The notes: generated from the letters alone by a model not told the origin. Counted from the stretch's first letter, positions 35,678-44,389 are shown. The stretch: DNA of 64,000 nucleotides from Salinirubellus litoreus (GCF_037335815.1 NZ_CP147841.1:2604001-2668000); one strand, 5' to 3'. Program-made: numbers and translations.

Positions 35678-36592
35678 TCACGCGGGCGGCGTCCCGAACC
35701 GCCGTCCCCGCTGAACCAGGGCCGCGACCGATCGTGAAAGGGAGCCTCTCCGGGCCGCGATACGGTAGCAGTCGGCGCTGGCTATTGCCTCTCGGATCGC
35801 TCCGCCCCGGTCCGGACCGATCCTCCCACTCGGTCCGGGGATCGCCGGATGTGCGGTCCAGCCGTCCAGGTTCGTCCCGTTCCACGCCGCGACGTCCTCG
35901 ACGGCGTGCTCCGTCGTGATCGGCACCGGCGTGGGGGATGTCGTCTCCTTTCTCGACGATTCGGCGGGGTCGACGAGAACGACGTAGTCGAGTTCGATCC
36001 GTCCCGGAACGACATCGGAGACGAGGGTTCGCGGCACGTCGAGCTCGTCGTCCCACCGTCTGATGCGGTCCGTTCGGGGGGCGGTCGACCGGAGCCACGT
36101 CTCCACGGACGGGACGTCGCGCGGGAGGTTCACGTACCGGGGGAACGGACGGATCTCGTCACCGTGACAGACGAGGAGGTCGTCCGCGAGGAGTCGGTAC
36201 CCCCGCTGCTGGGCCAGCCGGAAGGCGGCCGTGGACTTCCCGCATCCGCTGTCACCGAAGAGGCCGACCCCGACACCGTCGGGTGTCTGGAGCACGGCTC
36301 CGAACGCGAGCGTCGCGCCTCGGTGCAGGAGCGCCCGATCGATAGCCGTCAGCAGTAGCTTCGTGAACTCGACCGGCTCGGACGAACTGGTCTTCCCCGT
36401 GGGGAGCGAGGTCGGGACCGTCACCCGTATACACCCGTCGGTCCGCTCGGCCACGATCTCCTCCCCGGTTCCGCGACGGATCACGACATCAGGGTCGAGG
36501 ACCCGGTCCCCTGGCGGGACGTCGAAGAGGAACACCTCGACGTCCGACTCGACGGTGACGAATTCGCCTACAGCGTACGTGTATGTGTTCAT
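35678..36592 (-). CDS. HPr kinase-like P-loop ATPase, orphan
   Basis: A 304-residue protein. The first 120 residues are a beta-rich lead domain (MNTYTYAVGEFVTVESDVEV). The middle carries a HprK/PEP-carboxykinase-type P-loop, GLFGDSGCGKSTAAFRLAQQ (about residue 133), then ADDLLVCHGDE as the following acidic site. Such stand-alone HprK-like proteins occur beside lasso peptide, PqqD or sugar-transfer genes, but none is seen here. The ATG at 36592 is chosen over upstream GTG codons because the family starts with this strand. Upstream DNA is locally AT-richer. Confidence 0.75.
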   Translation of the reverse strand: MNTYTYAVGEFVTVESDVEVFLFDVPPGDRVLDPDVVIRRGTGEEIVAERTDGCIRVTVPTSLPTGKTSSSEPVEFTKLLLTAIDRALLHRGATLAFGAVLQTPDGVGVGLFGDSGCGKSTAAFRLAQQRGYRLLADDLLVCHGDEIRPFPRYVNLPRDVPSVETWLRSTAPRTDRIRRWDDELDVPRTLVSDVVPGRIELDYVVLVDPAESSRKETTSPTPVPITTEHAVEDVAAWNGTNLDGWTAHPAIPGPSGRIGPDRGGAIREAIASADCYRIAARRGSLSRSVAALVQRGRRFGTPPA

Positions 36593-37131
36593 GTTCCCTA
36601 CGGCTACGGTGGTCTCAGCACTCTCCGTTACGTCATCGTACACCACAACACTATCGCCGTCGAACCGACCGCTCCGCGACTACGCCGACTCGCGGCTGCC
36701 GGCGCGCCGATACCGGATCCGCCGGTGCCGACGTGTCCGCCGGGGTCCCTGAGTCAGTAGACGCGACGTCCGTCGCGCGAGGCCCGGTGCGCGTGACCGA
36801 TGCGGTTCCCGGCGGAGTACTCGGTCAGTGTCTCGGTGAAGCGGGCGCCCACGGACTCGTAGCCCGTCGACGTTCGGCCCCGCTCGCGGACGTAGTCCGT
36901 CCGGTTCGACCGAGAGAACGGGCTCGCCGTCGGACGCCCCGTCGTAAAGTGGGACGGACACGCCCGTCCGTACCGACGCGGCGGACGAGTAGTCGGAGCG
37001 CCGAACGGGTGTCGAGCGTCATCTACACCGGGCCTCCGATCGGGGGCTCGCTAGACGTCGGGAGGTAGAGTCGACAGCAGGGGGGATCGGGCGAGGACGG
37101 AATTCGGACGAGGGCAGGACGGGACGCGGAC
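36593..37131. other. 539 bp region without a clear gene
   Basis: It lies between the HprK-like gene (starts 36592, minus) and DoxX (ends 37132, minus). The first 60 bases are AT-richer and should hold the HprK-like promoter. From about 37020 down to the TGA at 36754 the minus strand shows protein-like sequence in two frames: first SVPLYDGASDGEPVLSVEPD, then, one frame over, DYVRERGRTSTGYESVGARF and TETLTEYSAGNRIGHAHRAS. This looks like a short decayed gene with a frameshift. I could not recognise the family. Confidence 0.45.
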
Positions 37132-37686
37132 TCAGCCGAGGACGTACCCGAGGACCGGGTACCGCTCGACGAGGGCCTCCCCGCCGACTTCGAGGCGCTC
37201 GATGTAGGCGTCGAGGCCGACGATCCGGCCCGCGCCCAGCGCCGCGACGGCGAGGAAGACGACCATGTAGGTCAGGTCGCCGTTGACGAACCCGTGGGCG
37301 ATGTCCCAGTTCCCGAAGTAGAACAGGGTCATGATGAACGCGCCGAAGAACGCCGCGAGGCGGGTCAGCGCGCCGAACAGGACCCCGAGGCCGATGAGGA
37401 GCTGGCCGAACGGGACGGCCACGTTCACGAACTCGACGAACCACGGGGTCGCGGCCATCCACGCGAAGACCCCCTGGAGGGGGTTGCCGTTGGTCGCCGC
37501 GACGTTCGCCAGGTAGCCGCCCGCGCTCCAGCCGGCCTCGGTGAGCTTCCCGTACCCCGCGTGGAGGAACGCGTAGCCCATCATGAGCCGCAGCGCGAGG
37601 ACGAACCAGGCGCTCAGGCTGTGTGCCCGGCCGGTGAAGGTGTGACCGAAGATGCGAGTCTCGAAGGTGTTGGTCTGAGTGGTCAT
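37132..37686 (-). CDS. DoxX family membrane protein
   Basis: A 184-residue membrane protein with four helices. Family features are LALRLMMGYAFLHAGYGKL near residue 30, FVNVAVPFGQLLIGLGVLFG, RLAAFFGAFIMTLFYFGNW and YMVVFLAVAALGAGRIVGLD. DoxX relates to thiosulfate:quinone oxidoreductase subunits, but many homologues have no proven role. A strong TATA-like element with TATATA lies about 45 bases upstream, giving a short leader. Confidence 0.9.
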   Translation of the reverse strand: MTTQTNTFETRIFGHTFTGRAHSLSAWFVLALRLMMGYAFLHAGYGKLTEAGWSAGGYLANVAATNGNPLQGVFAWMAATPWFVEFVNVAVPFGQLLIGLGVLFGALTRLAAFFGAFIMTLFYFGNWDIAHGFVNGDLTYMVVFLAVAALGAGRIVGLDAYIERLEVGGEALVERYPVLGYVLG

Positions 37687-37725
37687 GATCGTCGTACCTC
37701 TACACCCCTACATCCGACGGTAGAG

Positions 37726-37740
37726 CGCATATATACGATA
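37726..37740 (-). promoter_or_regulatory. TATA box of DoxX gene
   Basis: The sequence gcatatatacgata is the most AT-rich point in the 211-base gap. On the minus strand it reads TATCGTATATATGC, about 45 bases before the ATG at 37686, predicting a leader of roughly 20 bases. Confidence 0.6.
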
Positions 37741-37897
37741 TCTGGTTCCCGACCGCCGAGAAGGAGGTGCCTGTGTCGGATTCACCCGTGACACGGAACC
37801 GATACGAGATCGTACGGGAGCCGATCCCGTCCCGGGACGCCGAGACGATCCGGGGGTCGGTAAACGCTTATCCGGGCGGAGAGCGCGATTCGAGCAC

Positions 37898-38668
37898 ATG
37901 CACCACGTACGCTTCGTCGACCCGGCCGGCGACGTCCGCCGCGGGGAGTGGACCGATCCCGACGGCGAGGAGATCACCGTCCACCCGACCCACGGTGCCC
38001 GCATCTCGCTGGACGAGGAGACCTACACCGCGAGCGAGGTGGAGATCCTCCCGCCCTGTGAGCCCTCGAAGGTCGTCTGCGTCGGGCGGAACTACGCCGA
38101 CCACGCCGCCGAACTGGACAACGAGGTCCCCGACCGCCCGCTGCTGTTCCTCAAGCCGCCGTCGGCGGTCGTGGCCCACAACGAGTCGCTGCCGCTGTTG
38201 CCCGGCAAGGAGCGCATCGACTACGAGGCCGAGATAGGGATCGTCATCGGCGAGCGGGCGCGGAACGTCCCCGCGGGACGGGCCGGGGAGGTCGTCGCCG
38301 GGTTCACCTGCATCAACGACGTCTCGAACCGGGACGACCAGGACGTCGAGACGAACTGGGTCCGCGGGAAGGCGTTCGACGCCTCCTGTCCGCTCGGCCC
38401 GGTCATCGCCACCCCCGAGGAGGTCCCCCGGGACGCGCGGGTCTCCTGTCGACTCAACGGCCGGACCGTCCAGGAGGGGACACGCGAACAGCTCGTCTTC
38501 GGCCTCGAGGAGCTCATCGAGGAGATCACGGCGTACATGACCCTCCAGCCCGGTGACGTGATCGCCACGGGGACCCCCGAGGGGGTCGGACCGCTCTCTG
38601 ACGGCGACACCGTCGAGGTGACCGTCGAGGGGGTCGGCACGCTCCGGAACACCGTGGAAATCGAGTAG
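37898..38668 (+). CDS. fumarylacetoacetate hydrolase family protein
   Basis: A 256-residue FAH-fold hydrolase. Visible are the VGRNYADHAAE motif (about residue 62), metal-binding acidic residues in DYEAEIGIVIG, the INDVSNRDDQ stretch, and TGTPEGVGPL near the C-terminus. Members hydrolyse or isomerise 2-oxo acids in aromatic degradation, or decarboxylate oxaloacetate; which applies here is open. A TATA-like cttatc at 37867-37872 lies 28 bases upstream. Confidence 0.92.
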   Translation: MHHVRFVDPAGDVRRGEWTDPDGEEITVHPTHGARISLDEETYTASEVEILPPCEPSKVVCVGRNYADHAAELDNEVPDRPLLFLKPPSAVVAHNESLPLLPGKERIDYEAEIGIVIGERARNVPAGRAGEVVAGFTCINDVSNRDDQDVETNWVRGKAFDASCPLGPVIATPEEVPRDARVSCRLNGRTVQEGTREQLVFGLEELIEEITAYMTLQPGDVIATGTPEGVGPLSDGDTVEVTVEGVGTLRNTVEIE

Positions 38669-38744
38669 TCACGGTCGGGTCCCGGTCGAACGACGGCCGC
38701 TCCCTGCGCGGTCGAGGGTTGTTCCCAGACGGTGGTCGGTCGTC

Positions 38745-38888
38745 CTACCTGCGGACGAAGAACACCGCGATACCGAGGACGAGCAGTCCGACGCCCCACC
38801 AGAGCGAGTCGCCCGGCAGGAACGCGAGGAGGAGCGTGACGATACCCGAACTGATGAGTGACCACCCGATCGTCGTGCGATAGGTCAT
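38745..38888 (-). CDS. very small two-helix membrane protein
   Basis: A 47-residue protein (MTYRTTIGWSLISSGIVTLL) with two hydrophobic helices joined by PGDSLWWG and ending FFVRR. The ATG at 38888 is chosen; an upstream in-frame codon adds only basic residues. The sequence looks genuinely membrane-spanning, but size makes the call less sure. Confidence 0.55.
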   Translation of the reverse strand: MTYRTTIGWSLISSGIVTLLLAFLPGDSLWWGVGLLVLGIAVFFVRR

Positions 38889-39065
38889 ACGAAGGCTACG
38901 TCGTCCCGACGGTTGGTGGTTCCGCTTGCACACGACACCTCACCGCGTCTCGTCTCCGTGTCGCATCTGGTGATCACCCGACGGAAACGAAACGGACGCT
39001 CGGCTCGAATCGCCTCCGCTACGGCATCGGGGTCGCTATCGGAGATTTCGTTTCACGATACCCGC

Positions 39066-39080
39066 GAGCCATTTAAGCCG
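39066..39080 (+). promoter_or_regulatory. promoter of the pilin gene
   Basis: The element catttaagcc (TATA-like, 39070-39079) follows an AT-rich tract from 39040 and is about 53 bases before the ATG at 39128, predicting a leader of about 25-30 bases. Upstream gaaacgaaac (38985-38994) could be a second control element, but this is weak. Confidence 0.45.
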
Positions 39081-39127
39081 GCCCGAATGATACGTCCCGA
39101 TATCCACGTGGGGGCGTGGGGACGACA

Positions 39128-39601
39128 ATGGAGATTACACGACTGCTCACGGACGACAGAGCTGTCTCGCCGGTTATCGGAGTGATCCTGATGGTCGCGA
39201 TAACGGTCATACTCGCGGCCGTCATCGGGACGTTCGCGCTCGGACTGGGGACGACGCAGGACACCGCACCACAGTCGACGTGGGAGACGGCGTACACGGA
39301 CGGTCCGCCGGATACGCTGACGCTCACTCACGCGAGCGGTGACCCGATGGAGGCCACACGGCTGAGCGTGGTTATCAGTGGTTCGACGACGACAGGCGCG
39401 AACGGGAAACACCGACTCACAAATGCTCCGTTCAGCATGACAGGTGAAGTGGCAGCCGGGACCGAGGTAGCTGTCGATGACAGTGTCGCTTCTGGGCTCG
39501 ACCTCTCCGAAGCGACCGTCCGACTCGTCTGGGAGGACGAGGACACGGACGACCAGGCCGACTCCGCCACGCTGGCGACCTGGGAGGGTCCGGACGCCTG
39601 A
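39128..39601 (+). CDS. archaeal type IV pilin-like protein
   Basis: A 157-residue secreted protein with a class III (prepilin) signal: residues 1-11 charged (MEITRLLTDDR), then AVSPVIGVILMVAITVILAA as the H-domain, the haloarchaeal pilin N-terminal domain. PibD would cut near residue 12. The mature part is Thr/Ser-rich and acidic, ending in VRLVWEDEDTDDQ. It could be a minor pilin or adhesin subunit. No assembly ATPase is nearby. Its TGA forms the edge of inverted repeat copy 4. Confidence 0.88.
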   Translation: MEITRLLTDDRAVSPVIGVILMVAITVILAAVIGTFALGLGTTQDTAPQSTWETAYTDGPPDTLTLTHASGDPMEATRLSVVISGSTTTGANGKHRLTNAPFSMTGEVAAGTEVAVDDSVASGLDLSEATVRLVWEDEDTDDQADSATLATWEGPDA

Positions 39602-39680
39602 TACGGACGGTCGTAACGATTTGCCGGTGATCGCTCGGTGAGGTCGGCGACCACCGGTAGAGGACTACGAGCGCCCGTAC
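39601..39680. repeat. 80 bp inverted repeat, copy 4
   Basis: Left arm ATACGG-ACGGTC-GTAACGATTTGCCGG. Right arm, read on the other strand, GTACGG-GCGCTC-GTAGTCCTCTACCGG. This is the most diverged copy, with two mismatches in the variable six bases. It lies between the convergent pilin gene and the CopD-like gene, starting inside the pilin TGA. Confidence 0.85.
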
Positions 39681-39692
39681 GAGCCGGGTCGG

Positions 39693-40151
39693 CTACGCGA
39701 CGCCCGCGATCAGTAGCCCCGCTACGACGAGCAGTGCGAGCGAGACGACCGCTCCCGCCCGGTAGAACGGTCGTGCCTCCCGTGCGGGCGTTCGGACCTT
39801 CTCCGCACCGAGGCCGTCCCGCATCTTCGACCCGCCGATCTCGACGAGCGCCGCGAGCGTGAACCACAGCGCGATCATGGCGAGGACCAGGTACCCCCGG
39901 GTGCTCCCCGTCAGCGACTCGACGGTGTAGCGCGTCCCGGCCATGTGTCCGCCGCTCAGGAACAGGAGGAGCGCGCTCGCACGCGAGATCGTGGTGAGCC
40001 GACCCGTGACGGCCGCGAGCGGCCCGGGACGGATGTCCCCCGCGACCCCGGCGGGGAGGACCCCGACGACGAACAGGACGACTCCGCCGGTCCAGAGCGC
40101 GGCGAACAGCAGATGCGTCGTGTACATGACCGTATCGACTGGGCTCGCCAT
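39693..40151 (-). CDS. CopD-like membrane protein
   Basis: A 152-residue membrane protein with four helices: VMYTTHLLFAALWTGGVVLF, SRASALLLFLSGGHMAG, LVLAMIALWFTLAALVEI and VVSLALLVVAGLLIAGV. His residues in helix 1 and in GGHMAG resemble the CopD/YebZ-type copper-handling and cytochrome-like family. Metal binding is inferred from that. The start is taken at MASPVDTV. Confidence 0.65.
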   Translation of the reverse strand: MASPVDTVMYTTHLLFAALWTGGVVLFVVGVLPAGVAGDIRPGPLAAVTGRLTTISRASALLLFLSGGHMAGTRYTVESLTGSTRGYLVLAMIALWFTLAALVEIGGSKMRDGLGAEKVRTPAREARPFYRAGAVVSLALLVVAGLLIAGVA

Positions 40152-40236
40152 GACCGGGGCCGAGAGTGGAGGAAACATCAATCCCGGCGGTCCCGATCGC
40201 CGGAGCGCTCATGGGTGCCCGGACAAACCGGCCCGT

Positions 40237-41001
40237 ATGGACGCCGAGGTGGATCTCGTCGAGGTGCTGGCGGGCCGTGGCGTCGTCGCGGCGGTCGGCG
40301 CCGGTGGAAAGAAGACGACGGTCCACGCGCTCGCCGCGAGACACGACCGGGCCGTCGTGACGGCCGCCACCAGGATACCGATGTTCGAAGAGCGGGTGGC
40401 CGAACTCGTCGTGACCGACGATCCGGTCGGCGCGGTCGAGTCGGCGCTCTCCCGCGAGGCCGCCGGGGAGTCGCCCTGGCCGCTCGGGCTCGTCCCCCGC
40501 CGTGCGGACGAGGTGCGGTACGAGGGCTACGACACCGACGTGATCTCGGTGCTCGCGGACGCCGTCGGCGGCGAACTCGACGCGATACTCCTCAAGGCCG
40601 ACGGGGCACGCAACCGGCTGTTCAAGGCCCCCGGCGGGCACGAACCGCAGATCCCGGATCGAGTCGACACCGTCCTCCCCGTGGCGAGCGCGCGGGTCGT
40701 CGGCGAACCGCTCTCCGAGGAGCGCGTCCACCGACCGGAGCGCGTCGGCGAGCTCGCCGACCTGGCCCCGGGCGAGGAGATCCGGCCGATCCACGTCGCC
40801 CGTGTGCTCGCCAGCGACCGTGGCGGCCTCAAGCGCGTCCCCGACGACGCGACCGCGATCCCGGTCGTCAACATGTGCGACGACGCGGCGCTGACGGAGG
40901 TCGGGCGGGAGGTCGCCGAGGCGGTCCTCAAACGTGCCGACGTCCCCCGGGTCGTCCTGGCGCGGATGGACCACGAACGGGTCGTCGACGTGATCGAGTG
41001 A
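40237..41001 (+). CDS. yqeC: YqeC-family protein (selenium-dependent hydroxylase accessory)
   Basis: A 254-residue P-loop protein. The phosphate-binding motif is VGAGGKKTTVHALA (residues 20-33), followed by TAATRIPMFE, LLKADGARNRLFKAP (the family-hallmark Lys-Ala-Asp-Gly-Ala) and VVNMCDDAALTEVG. YqeC is linked in bacteria to selenium- and molybdenum-dependent hydroxylases. No sel genes or molybdenum hydroxylases are in this window, so the haloarchaeal role may differ. Confidence 0.82.
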   Translation: MDAEVDLVEVLAGRGVVAAVGAGGKKTTVHALAARHDRAVVTAATRIPMFEERVAELVVTDDPVGAVESALSREAAGESPWPLGLVPRRADEVRYEGYDTDVISVLADAVGGELDAILLKADGARNRLFKAPGGHEPQIPDRVDTVLPVASARVVGEPLSEERVHRPERVGELADLAPGEEIRPIHVARVLASDRGGLKRVPDDATAIPVVNMCDDAALTEVGREVAEAVLKRADVPRVVLARMDHERVVDVIE

Positions 41002-41027
41002 GCCGGCAGGAACGGCCGAACGGAGTC

Positions 41028-41672
41028 CTATAGATCCTCTACGAGATCTTCGAGGGCGTCGCGGGGGTCCTCGGCCTTCGCCACCCCGGAGGCCAGCAGG
41101 ACGCCGGCCGCACCGAGGTCCCGGGCGGCGGTGACGTCCTCGCCGGTCGAGATCCCCGCGCCGCAGTAGACCGGCACGTCGGGATCGATCCGCTCCGCGG
41201 CCTCGACGGCGTCCCGCACGACGTCAGGGTCGGCGACGCTCACGGGGGTTCCGGTGCCGATGAGTTCGGGAGGCTCGACCGCGACGCCGTCGGGTTCGAG
41301 CGCGGTCGCCGCGGCGACCTGTCGGGGGTCGTTCGCACAGACCATCGTCTCCAGCCCGGCGCGCTCGGCCGCCCGGAGGCCACCGTCGATGTCGGCGAGC
41401 TTCAGCCGGCGTTCGGAGTGGTTGAGGAGCGTCCCCTCCGCGCCGGCTTCGGCTACTCGCTCGGCGAGCGTGCTCCCGGTGTGGCTACCGTGCTCTACGG
41501 GTGAGACGTGCTGTGCCCAGGTCTCGACGCCGGTTTCGGCCACGGCCGAGAGGTCGGCCGCCTGCGGGGCGACGGCGACCCGCACGCCGGAGTCGTCGGC
41601 GACGGCGGCCGCCGCCTCCGCGACCACGACCGGGTCACACGGGTACGCCTTCAGGTTGACGAGGACGAACAT
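41028..41672 (-). CDS. tpiA: triosephosphate isomerase
   Basis: A 214-residue archaeal-type short TIM barrel. Active-site residues are visible: Lys in VNLKAYPCD (residues 5-13), His in LLNHSERRLK (about 80) and Glu in GVAVEPPELIGTG (about 129). The phosphate loop is CGAGISTGEDV. It interconverts dihydroxyacetone phosphate and glyceraldehyde 3-phosphate. The 3' end is 26 bases from the convergent yqeC gene. Confidence 0.96.
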   Translation of the reverse strand: MFVLVNLKAYPCDPVVVAEAAAAVADDSGVRVAVAPQAADLSAVAETGVETWAQHVSPVEHGSHTGSTLAERVAEAGAEGTLLNHSERRLKLADIDGGLRAAERAGLETMVCANDPRQVAAATALEPDGVAVEPPELIGTGTPVSVADPDVVRDAVEAAERIDPDVPVYCGAGISTGEDVTAARDLGAAGVLLASGVAKAEDPRDALEDLVEDL

Positions 41673-41735
41673 ATCCGGGAACCGGGTCGGGGAGAGAAAA
41701 GTCTGTATGTCGGGCGTTCCGGGAGTCGCTACCGG

Positions 41736-41957
41736 TTACCGGTTCTCCTCGACGTCGACGAAGACGTCCTCGTTCGCCGTGAGCCACGTCGACATCCGTG
41801 CGACGCTGGAGAGCCCCTGCGGGAACACCGTCCGTCGGTCCGGGCCGTCGGCGTTGGTGACCAGCCTCGAGACGAGCCGCTCCGCGGGCCCATCGGACGG
41901 CGCGACGCCGTCGCCTTCGCCGTCGGTGTCCTGCGTATCGTCGCTGCAGGTGGACAT
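41736..41957 (-). CDS. small acidic haloarchaeal protein
   Basis: A 73-residue protein. The first 30 residues are acidic and disordered-looking (SDDTQDTDGEGDGVAP); the rest ends in LTANEDVFVDVEENR. A pattern of VFPxG, a Thr-Trp pair and a closing DxFVD recalls a family of short haloarchaeal proteins of unknown role. A clear TATA-like GTTTATC at 41982-41988 stands 27 bases before the ATG, which supports expression. Confidence 0.65.
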   Translation of the reverse strand: MSTCSDDTQDTDGEGDGVAPSDGPAERLVSRLVTNADGPDRRTVFPQGLSSVARMSTWLTANEDVFVDVEENR

Positions 41958-41979
41958 ACACGGATTTCGCCCGCCTTCC

Positions 41980-41990
41980 TTGATAAACTC
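41980..41990 (-). promoter_or_regulatory. TATA box of small acidic protein gene
   Basis: On the minus strand the element reads AGTTTATCA, centred 28 bases before the ATG at 41957. It is one of the cleanest TATA-like boxes in the window. Confidence 0.6.
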
Positions 41991-42134
41991 TGCTAATTGT
42001 CACACCCTGCCGTACGTAGTGATAGAAACCGGTGGAGATCCGTCCGCCGGGGTGTGCTGTCGTCAGCGGATCCGGATTTACCCCGTCGATGGGGTGCGCC
42101 TCCGGCACGAGCGACACAGCGACGAGGTCCGGGT

Positions 42135-42677
42135 TCAGTCCTTCCGCTTGACGACGTCGCCGAGCGTCGTCCCACCGGTGGCCGAGCCGCCGCTCCACTC
42201 GGCGTCACCCTCCTCGCCACCCGACTCCGAGAGGGTGATGTCGAGTTCGCGCTCGAGCTTGCGCTGGACGCCGTCGCTCGGGAGTACGTCCCCACGTTCG
42301 AGCTTCCGGATGAGGCTCGCCTTCTCGTTGAGCTGGCCGGCGAGCTCCTCCTGACTCAGCCCCCGCGACTCGCGGGCGCTCCGGATGCGTTGGTCGTAGT
42401 CCTGGGTGAGCTCGTCCATCTGGTCGAACATGTCCCGGCGTCGGCGCGAGCTTCCGGACCCCGACGAGCCCGTACTCGACGACCCGGAGCCCGACGACTC
42501 CGACTCCGAGGAGGACGACGAGGACGTCGAGTACTTGGTCGAGCCCGAGGAGCTCGACGTGTCGCGGACCTCCGTCCCGAACTCGGCGCAGTCGGAGCAC
42601 ACCTGGAGCTCCGCGCCCTCGATCTTGACGGTCTTGGGCGCGCCGGTCTCCGTGCCGCACATCTCGCACTGGACCAT
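42135..42677 (-). CDS. multiprotein bridging factor aMBF1
   Basis: A 180-residue transcription factor. The N-terminal zinc ribbon has CEMCG (residues 4-8) and CSDCAEFG. A low-complexity Ser-rich linker of about 40 residues follows (SSSSSSESESSGSG). The C-terminal Cro-like HTH reads SRGLSQEELAGQLNEKASLI. This is the archaeal homologue of eukaryotic MBF1, thought to link regulators or ribosomes. A TATA-like CCTTTATG lies 26 bases upstream. Confidence 0.95.
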   Translation of the reverse strand: MVQCEMCGTETGAPKTVKIEGAELQVCSDCAEFGTEVRDTSSSSGSTKYSTSSSSSSESESSGSGSSSTGSSGSGSSRRRRDMFDQMDELTQDYDQRIRSARESRGLSQEELAGQLNEKASLIRKLERGDVLPSDGVQRKLERELDITLSESGGEEGDAEWSGGSATGGTTLGDVVKRKD

Positions 42678-42939
42678 GGCCGCCCTTTGGCAGGGCCACG
42701 CATAAAGGGCACGCCAGCGGTCCCGACCGACCCGGCGACGACACCGTCCGAACGCGGGAATCGGCGGACGTCCTCGTACCACCACGTCACTGATTCCCGA
42801 CGATCGGGTTCGACGTGACGGGCAGAGCGAGCGAATCCCGCCCCGTAGCTCCGACCTACCGGAACGCCCGCGAAGCGATGCGGGGTGCCCCTGGAACACC
42901 GTCGGTCACCCGTCGGTGAGTGTCCAGGAGACGGCGTTC

Positions 42940-44181
42940 TCACGGGCTCTCGAACGGATGGGCCATCAGGAGTACGGTGACGCTGAACGCGACACCGCCG
43001 ACCGCGAGGCCGAACAGCGTCCACCGGACGGCGACCCCGAACCCGATCGCGGACTGTGCGAACGCGATCGTCGCCCCGGCGACGATCGGGAAGACCGTCA
43101 TCCCGAGCGTGATGATCGACTCGCCGACGCTCACCATGCTCCCCCTGACCCGTCCGGGGGACAGCCGCGTCAGCAGGCTCCGGTACAGCGACATGAGCAC
43201 GCCCGAGCCGCCGCCGAGCAGGACGACGCCCGCGCCGACGACGAGCACCGAGGGCGCGAGGGCGACGGTCGCGAGCCCTCCGCCGAGCAGGACGTTCGCC
43301 GCCGCGAGCAGGACGACCTGTCGGTCGAACCACGCGGCGATGCGGCCCGCCTGGCTGGCCGCGACGGCCTTCACGACGTTCATGACGGCGACCAGCAGCC
43401 CGGCCTGGGCCGGTGTCCCGCCGAGGAGCCGAGCGACGACGATCGAGATGTACGTCAGGAACCCGATGTACAGGGCCGGCGGGATGCCGTACACGACGAG
43501 CAGGCCGAGCACCTGTCGTCGACGGACGGCTTCGAGGAAGGCCTCCCCGTCGCTGTCCGGCGCGTGGTCGGTCCGGTCGGTCGGTCCCCGTCGTCCACTG
43601 GGCTCCTCGAGTACCACCACGACGACGCCGGCCATGAGGAACGCGATCCCGTAGAGGAGGAGCGGGTACTGCCAGCCGAACGCGACGAGGAACCCCGCGA
43701 TGGCGGGGAACACGGTCTGGGTGACGCCCGAACTCGTGAATCGGAACCCCTGTGCGGTCGTCTCGGCCGTGCCCGTGTAGATGTCGCCGATGCTCGTGAT
43801 GATGACCGGGAGGATGCCGGCACCACCGACCCCCTGGAGGAGTCGAAGCAGGATCGCGACCTCGAAGTCGGTGGTCCCGGCCAGCCCGCACCCGCCGATC
43901 CCGAACAGGACGAGCCCGGCGACCAGCACCGGCTTGCGCCCCACCCGGTCCGAGATCACTCCCGCGATCGGGATCAGGAAGATCGACGGTGCGGTGAACG
44001 CCGACATCAGGAGCCCGATACGTGCGCTCGACACGCCGAGCGGGTCCGTGAGCGTGCCGAGCAGGGGCGAGAGCAGGGCCGCCCCGAGTGGTGCCGTCAG
44101 CCCCGCCAGGAGCAGGGCCTGGAAGTCGTCGTCGTGGAGGATGTCGGCGTCCTTTCCGAACAGCGCTCGGAGCGAGACCAC
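42940..44181 (-). CDS. MFS transporter
   Basis: A 413-residue major facilitator with twelve predicted helices. The motif A loop GVISDRVGRKPVLVAGL lies between helices 2 and 3, and a central charged loop (RRGPTDRTDHAPDSDGEA) separates the halves. It is probably a drug or metabolite exporter. The GTG at 44181 is chosen because a TATA-like TTAAGGGG stands about 27 bases upstream; a longer frame upstream is basic and Pro-rich. Confidence 0.88.
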   Translation of the reverse strand: MVSLRALFGKDADILHDDDFQALLLAGLTAPLGAALLSPLLGTLTDPLGVSSARIGLLMSAFTAPSIFLIPIAGVISDRVGRKPVLVAGLVLFGIGGCGLAGTTDFEVAILLRLLQGVGGAGILPVIITSIGDIYTGTAETTAQGFRFTSSGVTQTVFPAIAGFLVAFGWQYPLLLYGIAFLMAGVVVVVLEEPSGRRGPTDRTDHAPDSDGEAFLEAVRRRQVLGLLVVYGIPPALYIGFLTYISIVVARLLGGTPAQAGLLVAVMNVVKAVAASQAGRIAAWFDRQVVLLAAANVLLGGGLATVALAPSVLVVGAGVVLLGGGSGVLMSLYRSLLTRLSPGRVRGSMVSVGESIITLGMTVFPIVAGATIAFAQSAIGFGVAVRWTLFGLAVGGVAFSVTVLLMAHPFESP

Positions 44182-44308
44182 ACCTCCGCTCCACGACGAT
44201 ACCCCCTTAATCCCAGGGGATCCCGGCGGGCGGATCCGGACAGGTGGACCGGATCCGTCGATCAGGGACATGGACGGGCCGAGGACGGACCCCCCGCGGG
44301 TCGCTCTC

Positions 44309-44389
44309 ATACGGATTGTTGTAACGATTTACCGGCGATCACGGACCCCGTTCGAGTGATCGCCGGTAAAAGACTACAACAATCCGTAT
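44309..44389. repeat. 81 bp inverted repeat, copy 5
   Basis: Left arm ATACGG-ATTGTT-GTAACGATTTACCGG. Right arm, read on the other strand, ATACGG-ATTGTT-GTAGTCTTTTACCGG. This is the most perfect copy; arms match except in the conserved asymmetric middle (AACGAT against AGTCTT). The TGA of the CDP-alcohol transferase gene forms its right edge, and the next gene in the same direction starts 128 bases on. Confidence 0.88.

Noticed and set aside
42680..42939. Gap between aMBF1 and the MFS gene searched for a small gene or RNA
   Set aside because: Only the aMBF1 TATA-like element was recognised; the rest has no coding pattern and no strong stem.
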